Origin: Rhineura floridana
Taxonomy: Eukaryota > Chordata > Lepidosauria > Squamata > Rhineuridae
NCBI RefSeq assembly: GCF_030035675.1
Contig: NC_084500.1
Span: 11,157,100 to 11,221,099, forward strand
Length of the DNA stretch: 64,000 nt
Direction of reading: 5' to 3'
Shown here: positions 10,936 to 58,722 of the stretch, in pieces
Layout: every line of letters begins with the position of its first letter
Numbering within the stretch: the first letter of the stretch is position 1
Program-made: the position numbers and the translations under genes
The notes under the pieces: model-generated
What the model saw: the letters and a program-made list of their open reading frames with translations, nothing else
What the model was told of the DNA's origin: nothing
Database searches by the model: none

Positions 10936-11025
10936 AGCCTTCACCAACCCTGTGCCCTCCAGCTGTTGTTGGGACTACAACTCCCATCAGCCCCCAGCCA
11001 GCAATACCTGGAGGGCTACCAGTTC
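10936..11025. mobile_element. foldback MITE, family A
   Basis: GACTACAACTCCCATCAGCC and flanking CCCTCCAG/CTGGAGGG are diagnostic. The right arm is shortened. Confidence 0.55.
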
Positions 11026-11530
11026 CCCATCTACCAGGTGGCTGTAGTGGCTCAGTAGTGAGGGGAGAAGCACTTTGCGTATGCTTAGAGGCACTCTTCT
11101 CACTACTTAACTGCTATGACTGCATAGGAATTCTGGCCGTCAGTTCTTGGCTCTTGCAACTTATTGATGTGTCTCAGCATTCCTCAACTGTAAAATGGGA
11201 CCAATATCCCTTAGATGGTAAAAATGCAATATAGCACACATGGGTGTATATTCTGTATATTTTCTTGCCATGGATAGTTTTTTTGTCAACTGCCTGCACC
11301 GTTGGGTCCCACTTTCTTCTTGTGGGATATTTCCGAGTTTGGATTATGTTGGTCCCCATCACTGTCCACTAGGCCACGCCCCTACCACTGAGGGCCGGCC
11401 ACACACAAAACTTCCCCCGTCACCCCTCCCCCTGTATTCATAGCTCCACCCACTCACACACAGGGATGCCGTCCACATAAAAGTCCAGCAAGGCAAAAGA
11501 CATCCAGTGGTACATATAGAACTTGGTTAG
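11026..11530. other. intergenic sequence between NOS2 and LGALS9
   Basis: I see no gene or clear repeat. It lies just beyond the candidate LGALS9 polyadenylation signal. Confidence 0.4.
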
Positions 11531-11536
11531 TTTATT
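11531..11536 (-). terminator. candidate LGALS9 polyadenylation signal AATAAA
   Basis: TTTATT on the plus strand reads AATAAA on the minus strand, about 1.54 kb beyond the LGALS9 stop. If this is used, the 3'UTR carries the CR1 piece at 11965-12600. No transcript evidence is available. Confidence 0.35.
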
Positions 11537-11964
11537 CACAGCCTTACACGGATGTGGGGAAACAAGCTTGTTTCTGGTGAAACTTTAGAACTTGGTCCTG
11601 GTGTGCCCACGGGATTAACCTGTTAAAAACCTTGCTTATTTTTTTTTTAAACAGCCTTGCCTATGAGAGTTTGCAGTGAGCAAACGCCTCAGGGAATAAC
11701 AGCTAGCAAATTCTCTTGAATGATAAATGTACACGCAGCCCGTGGTCAGCAAACCAGCTTTTAAAATTAAAGCACAGGTCAAACGGTGAGAAGCCACTTT
11801 CCTCAGCATCTTGATTAATCCTCTCCACAGGGACTTCCCAGTTTAGAGGTCTTCCTGAACTTTCAAAACAGTACAGACAGGAAGATTTAGCAAGATTGAA
11901 CAATTTCTGTGGCAGCTGGGAAGATGGTCTCCGCTTGAAGCAACCTCCAGCTTAAAGTATACTT

Positions 11965-12600
11965 TGATGCTAACAGACAACAGACCAAGTGCAGAGTTAT
12001 AAGATGGGGGATACTTGGCTCAGCAATACTACATGCAAGAAACATCTTGGGATTGTTGTTGATCACAAGCTGAATAAGAGCCAGCAATGTGATGTGGCTG
12101 CAAAAAAGGCAAATGCTGTTTTAAGCTGCATTAACAGAAGTATAGTTTCCAAATCGCGTGAAGTATTGGTTCCCCTCTATTTGACACTGGTTAGGCCCAT
12201 CTTGAGTACTGTGTTCAGTTCAGGACACCGCACTTTAAGAAGGATGCAGACAAACTGGGTTCAGAGGAGAGCAACAAGGATGATCAGGGTACTGGAAACA
12301 AAGCCCTGTGAGGAGAGACTGAAAGAACTGAGTATGTTTAGCCTTGAGAAGAGAAGACTGAGGGGAGATATGATAGCACTTTTCAAGTACTTGAAAGGTT
12401 TCCACACAGCAGAGGGCCAGGATCTCTTCTCAATCATTCCAGAGTGCAGGACACAGGATAAGACTTCTCCCTCAGACACTTGCTTTCTACAGGCGGGGAA
12501 TCACAGAATTTTAGAGTTGGACAGGGCCTTGGAAGTCATCTAGGCTAATCGTACCCCAGCCCTTTACTCAATGCAGGGCAAGATTCCAAATGCATGCTTC
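11965..12600 (+). mobile_element. CR1 LINE 3' fragment
   Basis: It encodes a decayed end of CR1 ORF2: [36 protein letters not shown] and [21 protein letters not shown] second CR1-like tail (AATCACAGAATTTTAGAGTT, CATCTAGGCTAAT) follows at about 12497-12550. It is probably inside the LGALS9 3'UTR, antisense to it. Confidence 0.7.
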
Positions 12601-13076
12601 CTGTTCCCCTCTTGCATTCTGAAGTGGTACAGTCCTAGCAGGGTTCTGTCAACATTTTGTTTCTGAACACGTCCATTGCTCTACTTTGAAATAGCCATTC
12701 CAAGCCATAGCGCCTCCTCACTCCAGTACTTTCCAGCAGCTGCCCTGAAAGACAGCGGTTTTTCCACCACGCTACATAGACAGAAATCATATCAGGTCAC
12801 TTTAAGCAAACCATTTGCTCTAGAAGACAGTTAAAACAGCTCATGAGGGTGCACTAGACCTACTTAAGAGACAGCGTGCAGACACACAAAAACGTACACA
12901 CAAAAAAGCTGGTTTTTATGAAACTGACAAAGAAGCACTTTGACTAAGACTTTGGTTACATTTCTGGAAGGGAAAAAAAAGAGTGCAGAGTATTTTGTAA
13001 AAATTGCACACACGCATAGGAAAAAAAACCCTTCACTTTTTGATGCAAAACAGTTTCGCAAGAAAGGTTTGCTGCT

Positions 13077-50455
<37,379 letters not shown>

Positions 50456-50640
50456 GGGCAACTGCTGCTGCCGCTCTCGCAGGGTCTGGAAGAGTTCAGA
50501 TGAGGAGACGGGCAAACTTCCCGGAGCTTCTTAAATCAGCTCGCTCTGCTGCGACGGGGCGGGCGGCTGCGACGACACGAAGTTCCCCCCACCTTTCCCC
50601 TTCCACTCCTCCGACTTTGCAGGGCGGTGAAGCAGGAAAT
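50456..50640 (-). promoter_or_regulatory. candidate LGALS9 5'UTR and core promoter
   Basis: The sequence upstream of the ATG is GC-rich. A GC box (GGGGCGGGCGG, 50556-50566) and a weak TATA-like TTTAAGAAG on the minus strand (50527-50535) lie about 70-110 bp upstream of the ATG. An old LINE fragment begins just beyond, at about 50645. The start site is not proven. Confidence 0.4.
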
Positions 50641-50644
50641 AGCA

Positions 50645-50780
50645 GCATCCGCTGTCGAAAAGAGACAAGTTACATATTTCAGTTGGCAGATCAGCAATTT
50701 CACATTTGAGTTCTTTGAGAACTCTCCGGTGGATGCCATCCGGGCCTGGTGATTTGTCAGTTTTTATATTGTCTATTGAG
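50645..50780 (-). repeat. old CR1-group LINE RT fragment
   Basis: The minus strand encodes DKSPGPDGIHRRVLKELKCE, the start of a CR1-type reverse transcriptase. It lies about 190 bp upstream of the LGALS9 start codon. Confidence 0.65.
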
Positions 50781-50859
50781 CCTTAGCATGGCCCGGCGGG
50801 TTGATTATCATCGGGTTGCATCTCTGCTGGGCCTACCCAGAGTTGCCCCCATTGAAACT

Positions 50860-51030
50860 AATGGACATAGTCCGGTGGGTCTACTTGGAGTAATTATTTA
50901 GGGTTGGTTCACGGTTGTAGTCAAGTGAGGCCTACTCAGCGTAGACCCCTTGGAATGAATGAGGTTAATTAGTCATGTCTATTAACTGCAAGGCGTCTAC
51001 TCTGAGTCGGACTAGCAGTGAATCCCACCC
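50860..51030. repeat. family C foldback
   Basis: CATTGAAACTAATGGACATA, GTCCGGTGGGTCTACTTGGA, and GGCCTACTCAGCGTAGACCC, TTGGAATGAATGAGGTTAAT, plus TCTACTCTGAGTCGGACTAG, are typical of this family. Confidence 0.5.
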
Positions 51031-51520
51031 ACGTTGCTTTTTAAAAATGATAAATTGTGTGTGTGGGGGTTTCATTCTGGTTGCTTTTTTAAAAAGACTA
51101 TTGCTTTTGAAAGGTGCAGATGTGGTTCGTTGGTTGATATCATTCAATGCCCAATAAATAAATAAATGAATATATAAATAATTCTTTTGATTTGTTGCCT
51201 TTCACACATAAAGTGCCTCAAAGCAACTTAGAAAAAGTAAGGTGAAAGAAATGAACAGCGGCACTTCGGGTAGTTCAGGCTGTCTTCTTAACAAACCCCA
51301 TAGCTGGCTCTCTGATACTATATTTATTTACTTATTTAGAGTATTTGTACCTCAGCTCTTCAGCCAAAAAGGTTCCCAGAGCATCTTGCATACAATCAAA
51401 ACAAGATAGTCTCTGCCCACAGGTGTAAGACAAACAAGGAAAAAGGGTCAGACAGGGAAGAGGGAAAAAGGAAACTCAGGCACCAATTCTTACATAGCAG
51501 TTTACTCCCAAAATTATTTT
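51031..51520. other. unassigned intergenic sequence between LGALS9 and KSR1
   Basis: It includes (AAAT)n near 51153-51180 and an L2-like tail-like stretch at about 51320-51420. No gene is seen. Confidence 0.4.
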
Positions 51521-51521
51521 T

Positions 51522-52020
51522 TGATTGAAGAATATTGTGGCTTCAATTACCAAGGCAGATTTTTCCCACCACCAGGGCTGCCTTTGTTGTTATGTGCCTT
51601 CAGGTCGATTTCAACTTATGGCGAACCTATGAATCAGTGACCTCCAAGAGCATCTGTCATGAATCATCCTGTTCAGATCTTGTAAGTTCAGGTCTGTGGC
51701 TTCCTTTATGGAGTCAATCTATCTCTTGTTTGGCCTTCCTCTTTTTCTACCCCCTTCTGTTTTTCCCAACATTATTGTTGTTGGACTCAAAAGCTTGCTC
51801 ACTATCTTGTGACATTTTGATGGCCATAATAAGGGGGCTTTGGGATTTTTTGAAAGAAAAAAAGGGGTGTGCTTAACCATACAAACGAATGCAACCTACC
51901 TCTTCCTAAAGTTAACTTCTTTGCTTTATTGCGAAAAGTGAAGTTTATCTGGCATGCAAGAGGATTGACAAGTTGCATCCCAGGATATGATGTCATTGTG
52001 CTGGCAGGGGCTGATGGGAG
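51522..52020 (-). repeat. unclassified repeat, copy 1, with BovB 3' end inside
   Basis: ATATTGTGGCTTCAATTACC, GGACTCAAAAGCTTGCTCAC, TTGTGACATTTTGATGGCCA and AAGTTTATCTGGCATGCAAG, AGGATTGACAAGTTGC recur in the same order at 55465-56060. The BovB insert in this copy spans about 51589-51779. The strand is arbitrary. Confidence 0.55.
51589..51779 (-). mobile_element. BovB LINE 3' end
   Basis: TTGTTATGTGCCTTCAGGTC, GACCTCCAAGAGCATCTGTC and CAGATCTTGTAAGTTCAGGT are the inverted BovB 3' end (compare 26455-26640). Confidence 0.8.
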
Positions 52021-52132
52021 TTGAAATCCAAAACATGGAGGGCGCCCAGTTGGGGAAGTCGTATCTTTCAGCATCGTAGATACTATTCTGCTTCACTACC
52101 TCAAAACTGGCTCCCAAAATTCTGCTTGAGAC

Positions 52133-52483
52133 CAGGGGTGTAGTTGTCCAGAGTCTCAAGGGGTCTAAGACACTTTACTTTTTTGGGTGCAGGGTCCCTC
52201 TGTCTCCAGCACCCCATGAGCCAATCAGTATGAAAGGGAAGTGTGTCAACCATGGAGAAGAGCCTTCTAACATGCTTCCTTGTCCTTTCATGCTGACTGG
52301 AGCCAATCAGAGTGAAAGGAAATGAGTCAGCCACTGAGAAGACTCTTCTCAGTACTCTCCTCTTTCATGCTTATTGGTTCCTGTTGTTGTGGAAGAAGAC
52401 ATTAACAAGGATCTCATTCTCAACCCATCAGCAAAAAAATCATGAAGGGACCCTGCACTTCTGAATTTGCTGCTACACCGCTG
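52133..52483. mobile_element. non-autonomous hAT element, family D, with perfect 8-bp target duplication
   Basis: The ends are CAGGGGTGTAGTTG and (inverted) CAGCGGTGTAGCAG. Both flanks read CTTGAGAC (52125-52132 and 52484-52491). At 351 bp it has no coding capacity. Confidence 0.92.
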
Positions 52484-52744
52484 CTTGAGACAATAAACCC
52501 TCCTGAACTTGGTGTGAAAGACATGTCGAAACCCAAAGCCCTCTTCGGCCCCTCTTTCGTCACTCCTTTGCCATTTCCAGAAACGTTGGAAAACTTTTAA
52601 AATAACTAAATAATCAAGCTTTTAAAATTTGCTCGTCGAACAGATTTTGAAACACGCTGTTGAAATAGCTGCTAAGATAATCACATGGGGTGGACCACAC
52701 ATCTGTGTTAGAGGTTAACACAAGCCAGCTGTTTCACAGGAAGC

Positions 52745-52905
52745 TGGCCTTACACTGAGTCATCTAGCTCAGTACTGTGTACACTGACTGGCAGTGGCTG
52801 TCCACGGTTTCAGGCAGGAGTCTCTCCCAGCCCTACCTGGAGACACCTGGGACCTTCTGCATGCAAGGAAGATGCGCTGCCACTGAGCTATGGCCCTTCC
52901 TCCAA
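52745..52905 (-). mobile_element. tRNA-derived SINE
   Basis: On the minus strand the head is GGGCCATAGCTCAGTGGCAG, followed by CTTCCTTGCATGCAGAAGGT and a tail CTAGATGACTCAGTGTAAGG. The B-box region is shortened. Confidence 0.7.
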
Positions 52906-53289
52906 AGGGAAATTAGCACCTCCTTGTATCAACCTTCGTTGGGTTTTTAAAAACTCCAATATCATAATGCGTGAGATCCAAAGTTAGTTATTTGAAAAAC
53001 CAGATCCTCTGTTTTTCTCCCCACCACTAGCAATTTGATCTGTTTCACTGAAGAAGGAAAAAGGCTCCAATAACCTTCAGGACTGTGTCGTTTTTTTACC
53101 TTCTTTATTTCCCCCTTTCCTGGGAATGTGTAAAAGTTACTGACCCACAGCTCAGCTGTCTGACAGCCCGCAGCTTACCACTAAGGGCAAAAGAAGTTTT
53201 TCTTGGAATGAAGGCTGAGGAGAATGTTCTGAATCAACAGATATGAAATGCCAATTTTCCTTGACCAATCCTCTCTGGAAGAATCCATC
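52906..53289. other. unassigned intergenic sequence
   Basis: No gene or repeat is recognised. Confidence 0.35.
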
Positions 53290-53530
53290 AAAGGGCCTGG
53301 CAGGATCGGTCCAGTGGCCCACCTAGTCCAGCAGTTCTCACAGTGGCCAGCCAGATGCCCTAACGGGAAGCCTGCAAGCAGGACTGGAGCGCAACTCTCC
53401 CCACTTGTGATTCCAAGGAACAGGTCTTGAGAGGCACACCAGCATCTGATGGTGGCTAGTAGCCACTGATAGCCTTCATGAAGTTGTCTAATCCTCCATT
53501 AAAGCTGTCCAAGTTGATGGCCATCACTAT
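53290..53530 (-). repeat. CR1/L3-group LINE 3' end
   Basis: GGCCCACCTAGTCCAGCAGT, TCTCACAGTGGCCAGCCAGA and GGTGGCTAGTAGCCACTGAT, AGCCTTCATGAAGTTGTCTA are inverted family sequence. Confidence 0.6.
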
Positions 53531-53679
53531 TTTGGAGGGAGAGTGGACTGGACTGTTCCCCCCCCCCAACAGCATGAGACATTGTTCTTAACACCTTAAA
53601 AGGCTCCTGAATGTATATGTGTGTGGAAAATCTCCCCCGCAAAAGGATGGATAGATAGAGACTCCCTGCCTCCAACAGG

Positions 53680-54345
53680 TTAGGCCTCGTCTTGAGTACT
53701 GCATCCAGTTCTGGTCTTCGCACTTCAAGAAGGATGCAGACAAATTGGAACAGGTTCAGAGGAGGGCAACAAGGATGATCAGGGGACTGGAAACAAAGCC
53801 TTATGAGGAGAGACTGAAAGAACTGGGCATGTTTAGCCTGAAGAAGAGAAGTTTGAGGGGAGATATGATAGCACTCTTCAAGTACTTGAAAGGTTGTCAC
53901 ATAGAGGAGGGCCGGGATCTCTTCTCGATCGTCCCAGAGTGCAGGACACGGAATAATGGGCTCAAGTTGCAGGAAGCCAGATTTCGACTGGACATCAGGA
54001 AAAACTTTCTAACTGTGCAGCCTTTCCCAACCAGTGTGCCTCCAGATGTTGTTGGACCACAATTCCCATCTTTCCTGACCATTGGCAATGCTGACTGAGG
54101 CTGATGGGAGTTGTGGTCCAACAACATCTGGAGGCACACTGGTTGGGAAAGGCTGTGTTAGAGCCATACGACAATGGAACCAATTACCTAGAGAGGTAGT
54201 GGGCTCTCTGACACTGGAGGCATTCAAGAGGCAGCTGGACAGCCATCTGTCGGGAATGCTTTGATTTGGATTCCTGCATTGAGCAGGGAGTTGGACTTGA
54301 TGGCCTTGTTAGGCCCCTTCCAACTCTACTATTCTATGATTCTCT
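53680..54345 (+). mobile_element. CR1 LINE 3' fragment with a MITE inside
   Basis: It encodes [40 protein letters not shown] and [28 protein letters not shown]. After an insert at 54018-54158 it resumes with RAIRQWNQLPREVVGSLTLE. It ends CTACTATTCTATGATTCTCT. Confidence 0.82.
54019..54157. mobile_element. hAT-like MITE, family A, nearly perfect palindrome
   Basis: The ends CAGCCTTTCCCAACCAGTGT and (inverted) CAGCCTTTCCCAACCAGTGT match exactly. The interior arms also match except near the loop. The CR1 copy at 43165-43613 gives the empty site (CTAACTGTTAGAGCC). The flanks here show only a short TGT overlap instead of an 8-bp duplication. Confidence 0.82.
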
Positions 54346-54720
54346 GAACAGTGGAGGCAGAGCATAGCCAACATGGCTAGTAGCCGTTGATAGCCTTATC
54401 CTCCATGAATTTGTCTCATCTTCTTTTAAAACCCTTCGAGGTGGCGGCTATCCCTGCCTCTTGTGGGAGTGAATTCCGTAGTTTAATCATGTGCTGTGTG
54501 AAGTATTTTCTTTTGTCTGTCCTGACATTTCCAACATTCAGATTCATTGGATGTCTACGAGTCCAAATATTATGCAATAGGCGGGAAAACGTTTCTCTAT
54601 CCACTTTCTCCACACCACGCATAGTTTTATACATGTCTGTCATGTTACTTCTTACTTCACCTTTTCTCTAAACTGAAAAGCCCCAAATGCTGCAACCTTT
54701 CCTTATAGGGCAGTTGCTCC
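54346..54720 (-). mobile_element. CR1/L3-group LINE, C-terminal coding end and 3'UTR
   Basis: The minus strand encodes MTDMYKTMRGVEKVDRETFS, RLLHNIWTRRHPMNLNVGNV, RTDKRKYFTQHMIKLRNSLP and QEAGIAATSKGFKRR. This is the decayed end of a CR1/L3-type ORF2. The 3'UTR is cut by the CR1 copy to the left. Confidence 0.7.
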
Positions 54721-55460
54721 AGAGCTAGTTGGAGGGGCTTAACCTGTTTATGGCTCAGAACAGTTTCCCGTAAGCCCAAAATGATGAGACCCAAAGTGAC
54801 CCCAAAATGATGAAATAGTGCTTTCTTTAACCTATTGGTTCTCTTGAGTAAATCATTCTTCCTTCAGTGAACACGGATAGATGAAAAGGGTTTCTTCAAT
54901 AGCTTCTGATGGCTAGTAGCTACTAGACTTTTACTGGCAAGGCTAGGCATGCTGGCCTTTCCCCCCACCCCCCACTCAGCTCTTTGGAGGAAAGATAGAG
55001 AAGAGGAAATGGCAGTATCTATTGTGTGTGGGATGGGGAGAGTTATTCTCTGTTCACATCGGCATAGTTTGATGTGCACTGAAGTCAACCACCCTGTCAC
55101 TGCCCCTGCAAATCCTCTTCCCGTTGTTGTTTGCGCATGCACACAGGTGGGTTTTTTTTAGTGCTTCAGTTGTACACTGTGCATTGAGTAAGCTTGCAGT
55201 TCTGAAGTTGGCTTGAAGCTGGTTTGGGGTAAAGCCTATCAAAGCACAGTATTTCATAAGAAACTACAAGATAACTGCATTGAGGGGCATGTCATGCGTA
55301 CACCGGTTCAAAATACGGGTGGGAGTGGATTGGCACCAGAGTAAATGGCAATGTGTACACAACCTTAAATTCCGGAGTTCGGACACTCCTCATAGCAACC
55401 CCCTAGCCATCCCCTTTTAAAGACTATACTGCAAAATGTTTTAGACCAAGACAAACATTG
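54721..55460. other. unassigned intergenic sequence
   Basis: I see no gene. Open frames here have no family features. Confidence 0.35.
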
Positions 55461-55464
55461 TGGC

Positions 55465-56060
55465 TTCAATACCAAGCCAGCTTTCTCCCTCTCTCCCCCC
55501 CCTTCCCACTTTGCATAACATCTAGCCTCAGGAAGAGGTTTGGTGGACTCAAAAGGCTGCACACTATTTTGTGACATTTTGATAGCCGTAATAAAAGGGC
55601 TTTGGAATTTCTCAACATTTATTTATTTATTTATTTATTTGTTGCAGTTGTATACCACCCCATAGCTGAAGCTCTCTGGGCAGTTTACAGCAATCAAAAA
55701 CATTAAAACAAACACACAATTCAAAAACATATTTTAAAAACAATTTAAAACACAATTTTAAAATTCAAAACAATATAAAAACAATTTAAAAACACATGCT
55801 AAAATGCCTGGGAGAAGAGGAAAGTCTTGACCTGGCGCCGAAAAGATAACAGTGTTGGCGCCAGGCGCACCTCATCAGCAGGATCATTCCATAATTTGGG
55901 GGCCACATTAAAAAAGGGGGCAGTGGTACCCTTAGCCATGCATGCCAATGCAACCTATCTCTTCCTCTGCTTACCTTATTTGGTCTCTCTCTCTCTCTCT
56001 GAGAAAAGCTTAATTTATCTGGCATGCAGAGGATTGGCAAGTAGCGTTCTGGGCAATGGC
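55465..56060 (-). repeat. unclassified repeat, copy 2, with L2-like LINE inside
   Basis: GTGGCTTCAATACCAAGCCA, GGACTCAAAAGGCTGCACAC, TTGTGACATTTTGATAGCCG and AGCTTAATTTATCTGGCATG, CAGAGGATTGGCAAGT repeat copy 1 (51522-52020) in order. The insert here is an L2-like tail at about 55616-55925. The strand is arbitrary. Confidence 0.55.
55616..55925 (-). mobile_element. L2-like LINE 3' end
   Basis: (TTTA)n is followed by TATACCACCCCATAGCTGAA, GCTCTCTGGGCAG, GTCTTGACCTGGCGCCGAAA and CATTCCATAATTTGGGGGCC, the inverted 3' end of the family. Confidence 0.75.
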
Positions 56061-56087
56061 ATCAGCACCCCTGCTATGAAATAAATG

Positions 56088-56910
56088 TTGTTATGTGCCT
56101 CCAAGTCGACTGCGACTTATGGCGACCCTATGAATCAGCGACCTCCAAGAGCATGTGTCATGAATCACCCTGTTCAGATCTTGTAAGTTCAGGTGTGTGG
56201 CTTCCTTTATGGAATCAATCCATCTCTTGTTTGGCCTTCCTCTTTTTCTACTCCCTTCTGTTTTCCCCAGCATTATTATCTTTTCTAATGAATCATGTCT
56301 TCTCATGATGTGTACAAAGAATGATAACTTCAGTTTCATCATTTTAGCTTCTAGTGATAGTTCTGGTCTAATTTGTTCTAACACCCAATTATTTTTTTCG
56401 CACTCCATGGTATGTGCAAAGCTCTCCTCCAGCACCACATTTCAAATGAGTTGATTTTTCTCTTATCCACTTTTTTCCCTGTCCAACTTTCACATCCATA
56501 CATACAAATTGGCAATACCATGGTCTGAATGATCCTGACTTTAGTGTTCAGCTATACATCTTTGCATTTGAGGACCTCTCACAGCTGCCCTCCCCAGTCC
56601 TAGCCTTCCTCTGATTTCTTGACTATTGTCTCCATTTTGGTTAATGACTGTGCCGAGGTATTGATAATCCTTGACAAATTCAATGTCCTCATTGTCAACT
56701 TTAAAGTTACATAAAACTTCTGTTGTCATTACTTTAGTCTGTAGTCCTGCTTTTGTGCTTTCCTCTTTAACTTTCATCAGCATTCGTTTCAAATCATTAC
56801 TGGTTTCTGCTAGTAGTATGGTATCGTCTGCATATCTTAAATTATTGATATTTCTCCCTCCAATTTTCACACCTCCTTCATCTTGGTCCAATCCTGCTTT
56901 CCGTATGATA
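56088..56910 (-). mobile_element. BovB (RTE) LINE, 3' half
   Basis: The minus strand encodes GGVKIGGRNINNLRYADDTI, LLAETSNDLKRMLMKVKEES, DYQYLGTVINQNGDNSQEIR and KMMKLKLSFFVHIMRRHDSL, then KRGRPNKRWIDSIKEATHLN. It ends ATGAATTTCATAG.. with TCGACTTGGAGGCACATAAC. It is 5' truncated within the RT and carries frameshifts. Confidence 0.85.
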
Positions 56911-56924
56911 CATTAAAACAATTC

Positions 56925-57130
56925 CAATATAGTTGCAGGCTTAGATAAAGGTCTCTGCTTCAAAGGCTTGTTGAAAGAGGAAGGCCTTTAGTAGATGCCA
57001 AAAAGACCACAGAGCCAGCAGCTTTTAAAGGGAATTTCAAAGGGCAGGTGCCACCACACTAAAGGCCCAATTCCTATGTTGTGTGGAAGGGTCCTCCTGA
57101 TGAGATGGCCATCACTGAGAGACAGCAGTG
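56925..57130 (-). repeat. L2-like LINE 3' region
   Basis: GGCTTGTTGAAAGAGGAAGG, CCTTTAGTAGATGCC and CAGGTGCCACCACACTAAAG are inverted 3' region sequence. Confidence 0.5.
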
Positions 57131-57424
57131 CTCAATTGGATATACAAGGGGTGAGATTGCACCACAGGAGTGCAGAGATCCATCTCCTTATGCTCATGCA
57201 ATAGCAGCATCAGGAAGGAAAAATGTATTTGGGGTTGGGGGTGATGACAGAAGAGGCAAAGTGCATTTCTGGATTAGGGGAGCGTTTAGGGGCTTGGCTG
57301 CTTTCTCATTCTCGACTTGCAAATCAGCTCGAATCACAATGATATAATGGGGCTCTCTTCAGAAGGAAATAGACCTTGGACCAGCTGCTCCTGTTAACAT
57401 CTAGCTGCTCAGGGAAGCCAGCTA

Positions 57425-57542
57425 TGGGGAACCTGTGGCCCTCCAAATGTTGTTGGACTGCAACTCCCATCAGCCCCAGCCAGCATGGCCAATGGTCAGG
57501 GATGATGGGATTTGTAGTCCAGCAACATCTAGAGGGCCACAA
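57425..57542. mobile_element. foldback MITE, family A
   Basis: GGGGAACCTGTGGCCCTCCA, GTTGGACTGCAACTCCCATC and GATGATGGGATTTGTAGTCC, AGCAACATCTAGAGGGCC form the arms. Confidence 0.7.
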
Positions 57543-57544
57543 CA

Positions 57545-57700
57545 AATAGGCTGCTTGACAGTGGAGCAGGCTGCCTTGGAAGATGGTGGGCTTCATTAGA
57601 GGGTTTTTAAGCAGAGGTTGGATGGCTACCTATTAGGGATATTGCACTAGTTCCTGTATCAGCAGGGGTTGGACTAGATGACCTTTGAGGTCATTTTACT
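57545..57700 (+). repeat. CR1 LINE 3' terminal fragment
   Basis: GGGTTTTTAAGCAGAGGTTG, GATGGCTACCTATTAGGGAT and CAGGGGTTGGACTAGATGAC form an older CR1 3' end. Confidence 0.65.
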
Positions 57701-58604
57701 TAAAAAATATACAGACGGGCTCTTAAACACACACACACACACACAACCACATAACTTTAGGTCATCCAGAGCCAAGTTTTATTCACTTAAAAGAACTCTA
57801 AAATATCCAGAATTTCATTAGCATAGAATGTATTTCTTTTTTCCTCTCTTTTTAACAGTTGCACAAACTAAGAGCTCTTAGTTAATACTAACAATTCTTT
57901 TTTAAAAATTAAATTAATAGCCATTCTGGAAGACAAACTCAGTTGATAGAAAATATATTTATATTTATATATATATATTTATAATATATTTACTGTACAA
58001 AGTTTACATTACATTTGAAAAGGAAAAAAAAGTCAATTTTCACCAATATTACAGAACTTCATTTTACATACACCGTCGAAGTTGTGGCTCAGGAGATCCT
58101 TAACGTACAGCTTCACCAAAAAAAAAATGATATGACCTCACAGTGCTAATTCACTCCCTTACAATCACCACAAGAAGGAACAGTTACAAATAATCAGAAA
58201 CAATGGTGCAAGGATCCCCTTGTTTTCTGTTCAGCACCCCTGGTGCAATCTACAGTGTAATCCTATAAGTCTCTACTTAAAAGGAAGTCCCATTGAGTTC
58301 AACTGGGCTTGCTCCAGATAAGCGGGTATAGAATGACTGCCTTAAAAAAGGACACCAACCCCCCACCATCAACTTCCTGCTGGCCCAGATTTACAACAGT
58401 GTAAACAGCGATGGGGTCACACAAGATCATTTATTGGCTGTCCGTTGGCATATTCTAAATGGACAAATATTTGAGTTTACGTCAAGCATCTTAAATCTTA
58501 AAATGGCTTTAAAGGAAAGGATTAGAAAAAAAATTGTGGAAGATGGAGCTATCAAGGACCAGTAGCCAACATAATTTAAGAGAGTCCTCTCTCTTTCCAG
58601 GGAT

Positions 58605-58722
58605 GGCTAATCTCTGGCCATCCGGATGTTGCTGGACTCCCGATTACCGTCATCCCTGACGACTGGCCATGCCGGCTAACAGAAGTTGGGAGTCCAACAA
58701 CATCTGAAAGGCCAGAGGTTAG
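58605..58722. mobile_element. foldback MITE, family A
   Basis: GGCCATCCGGATGTTGCTGG, ACTCCCGATTACC and AGAAGTTGGGAGTCCAACAA, CATCTGAAAGGCC form the arms. Confidence 0.65.
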
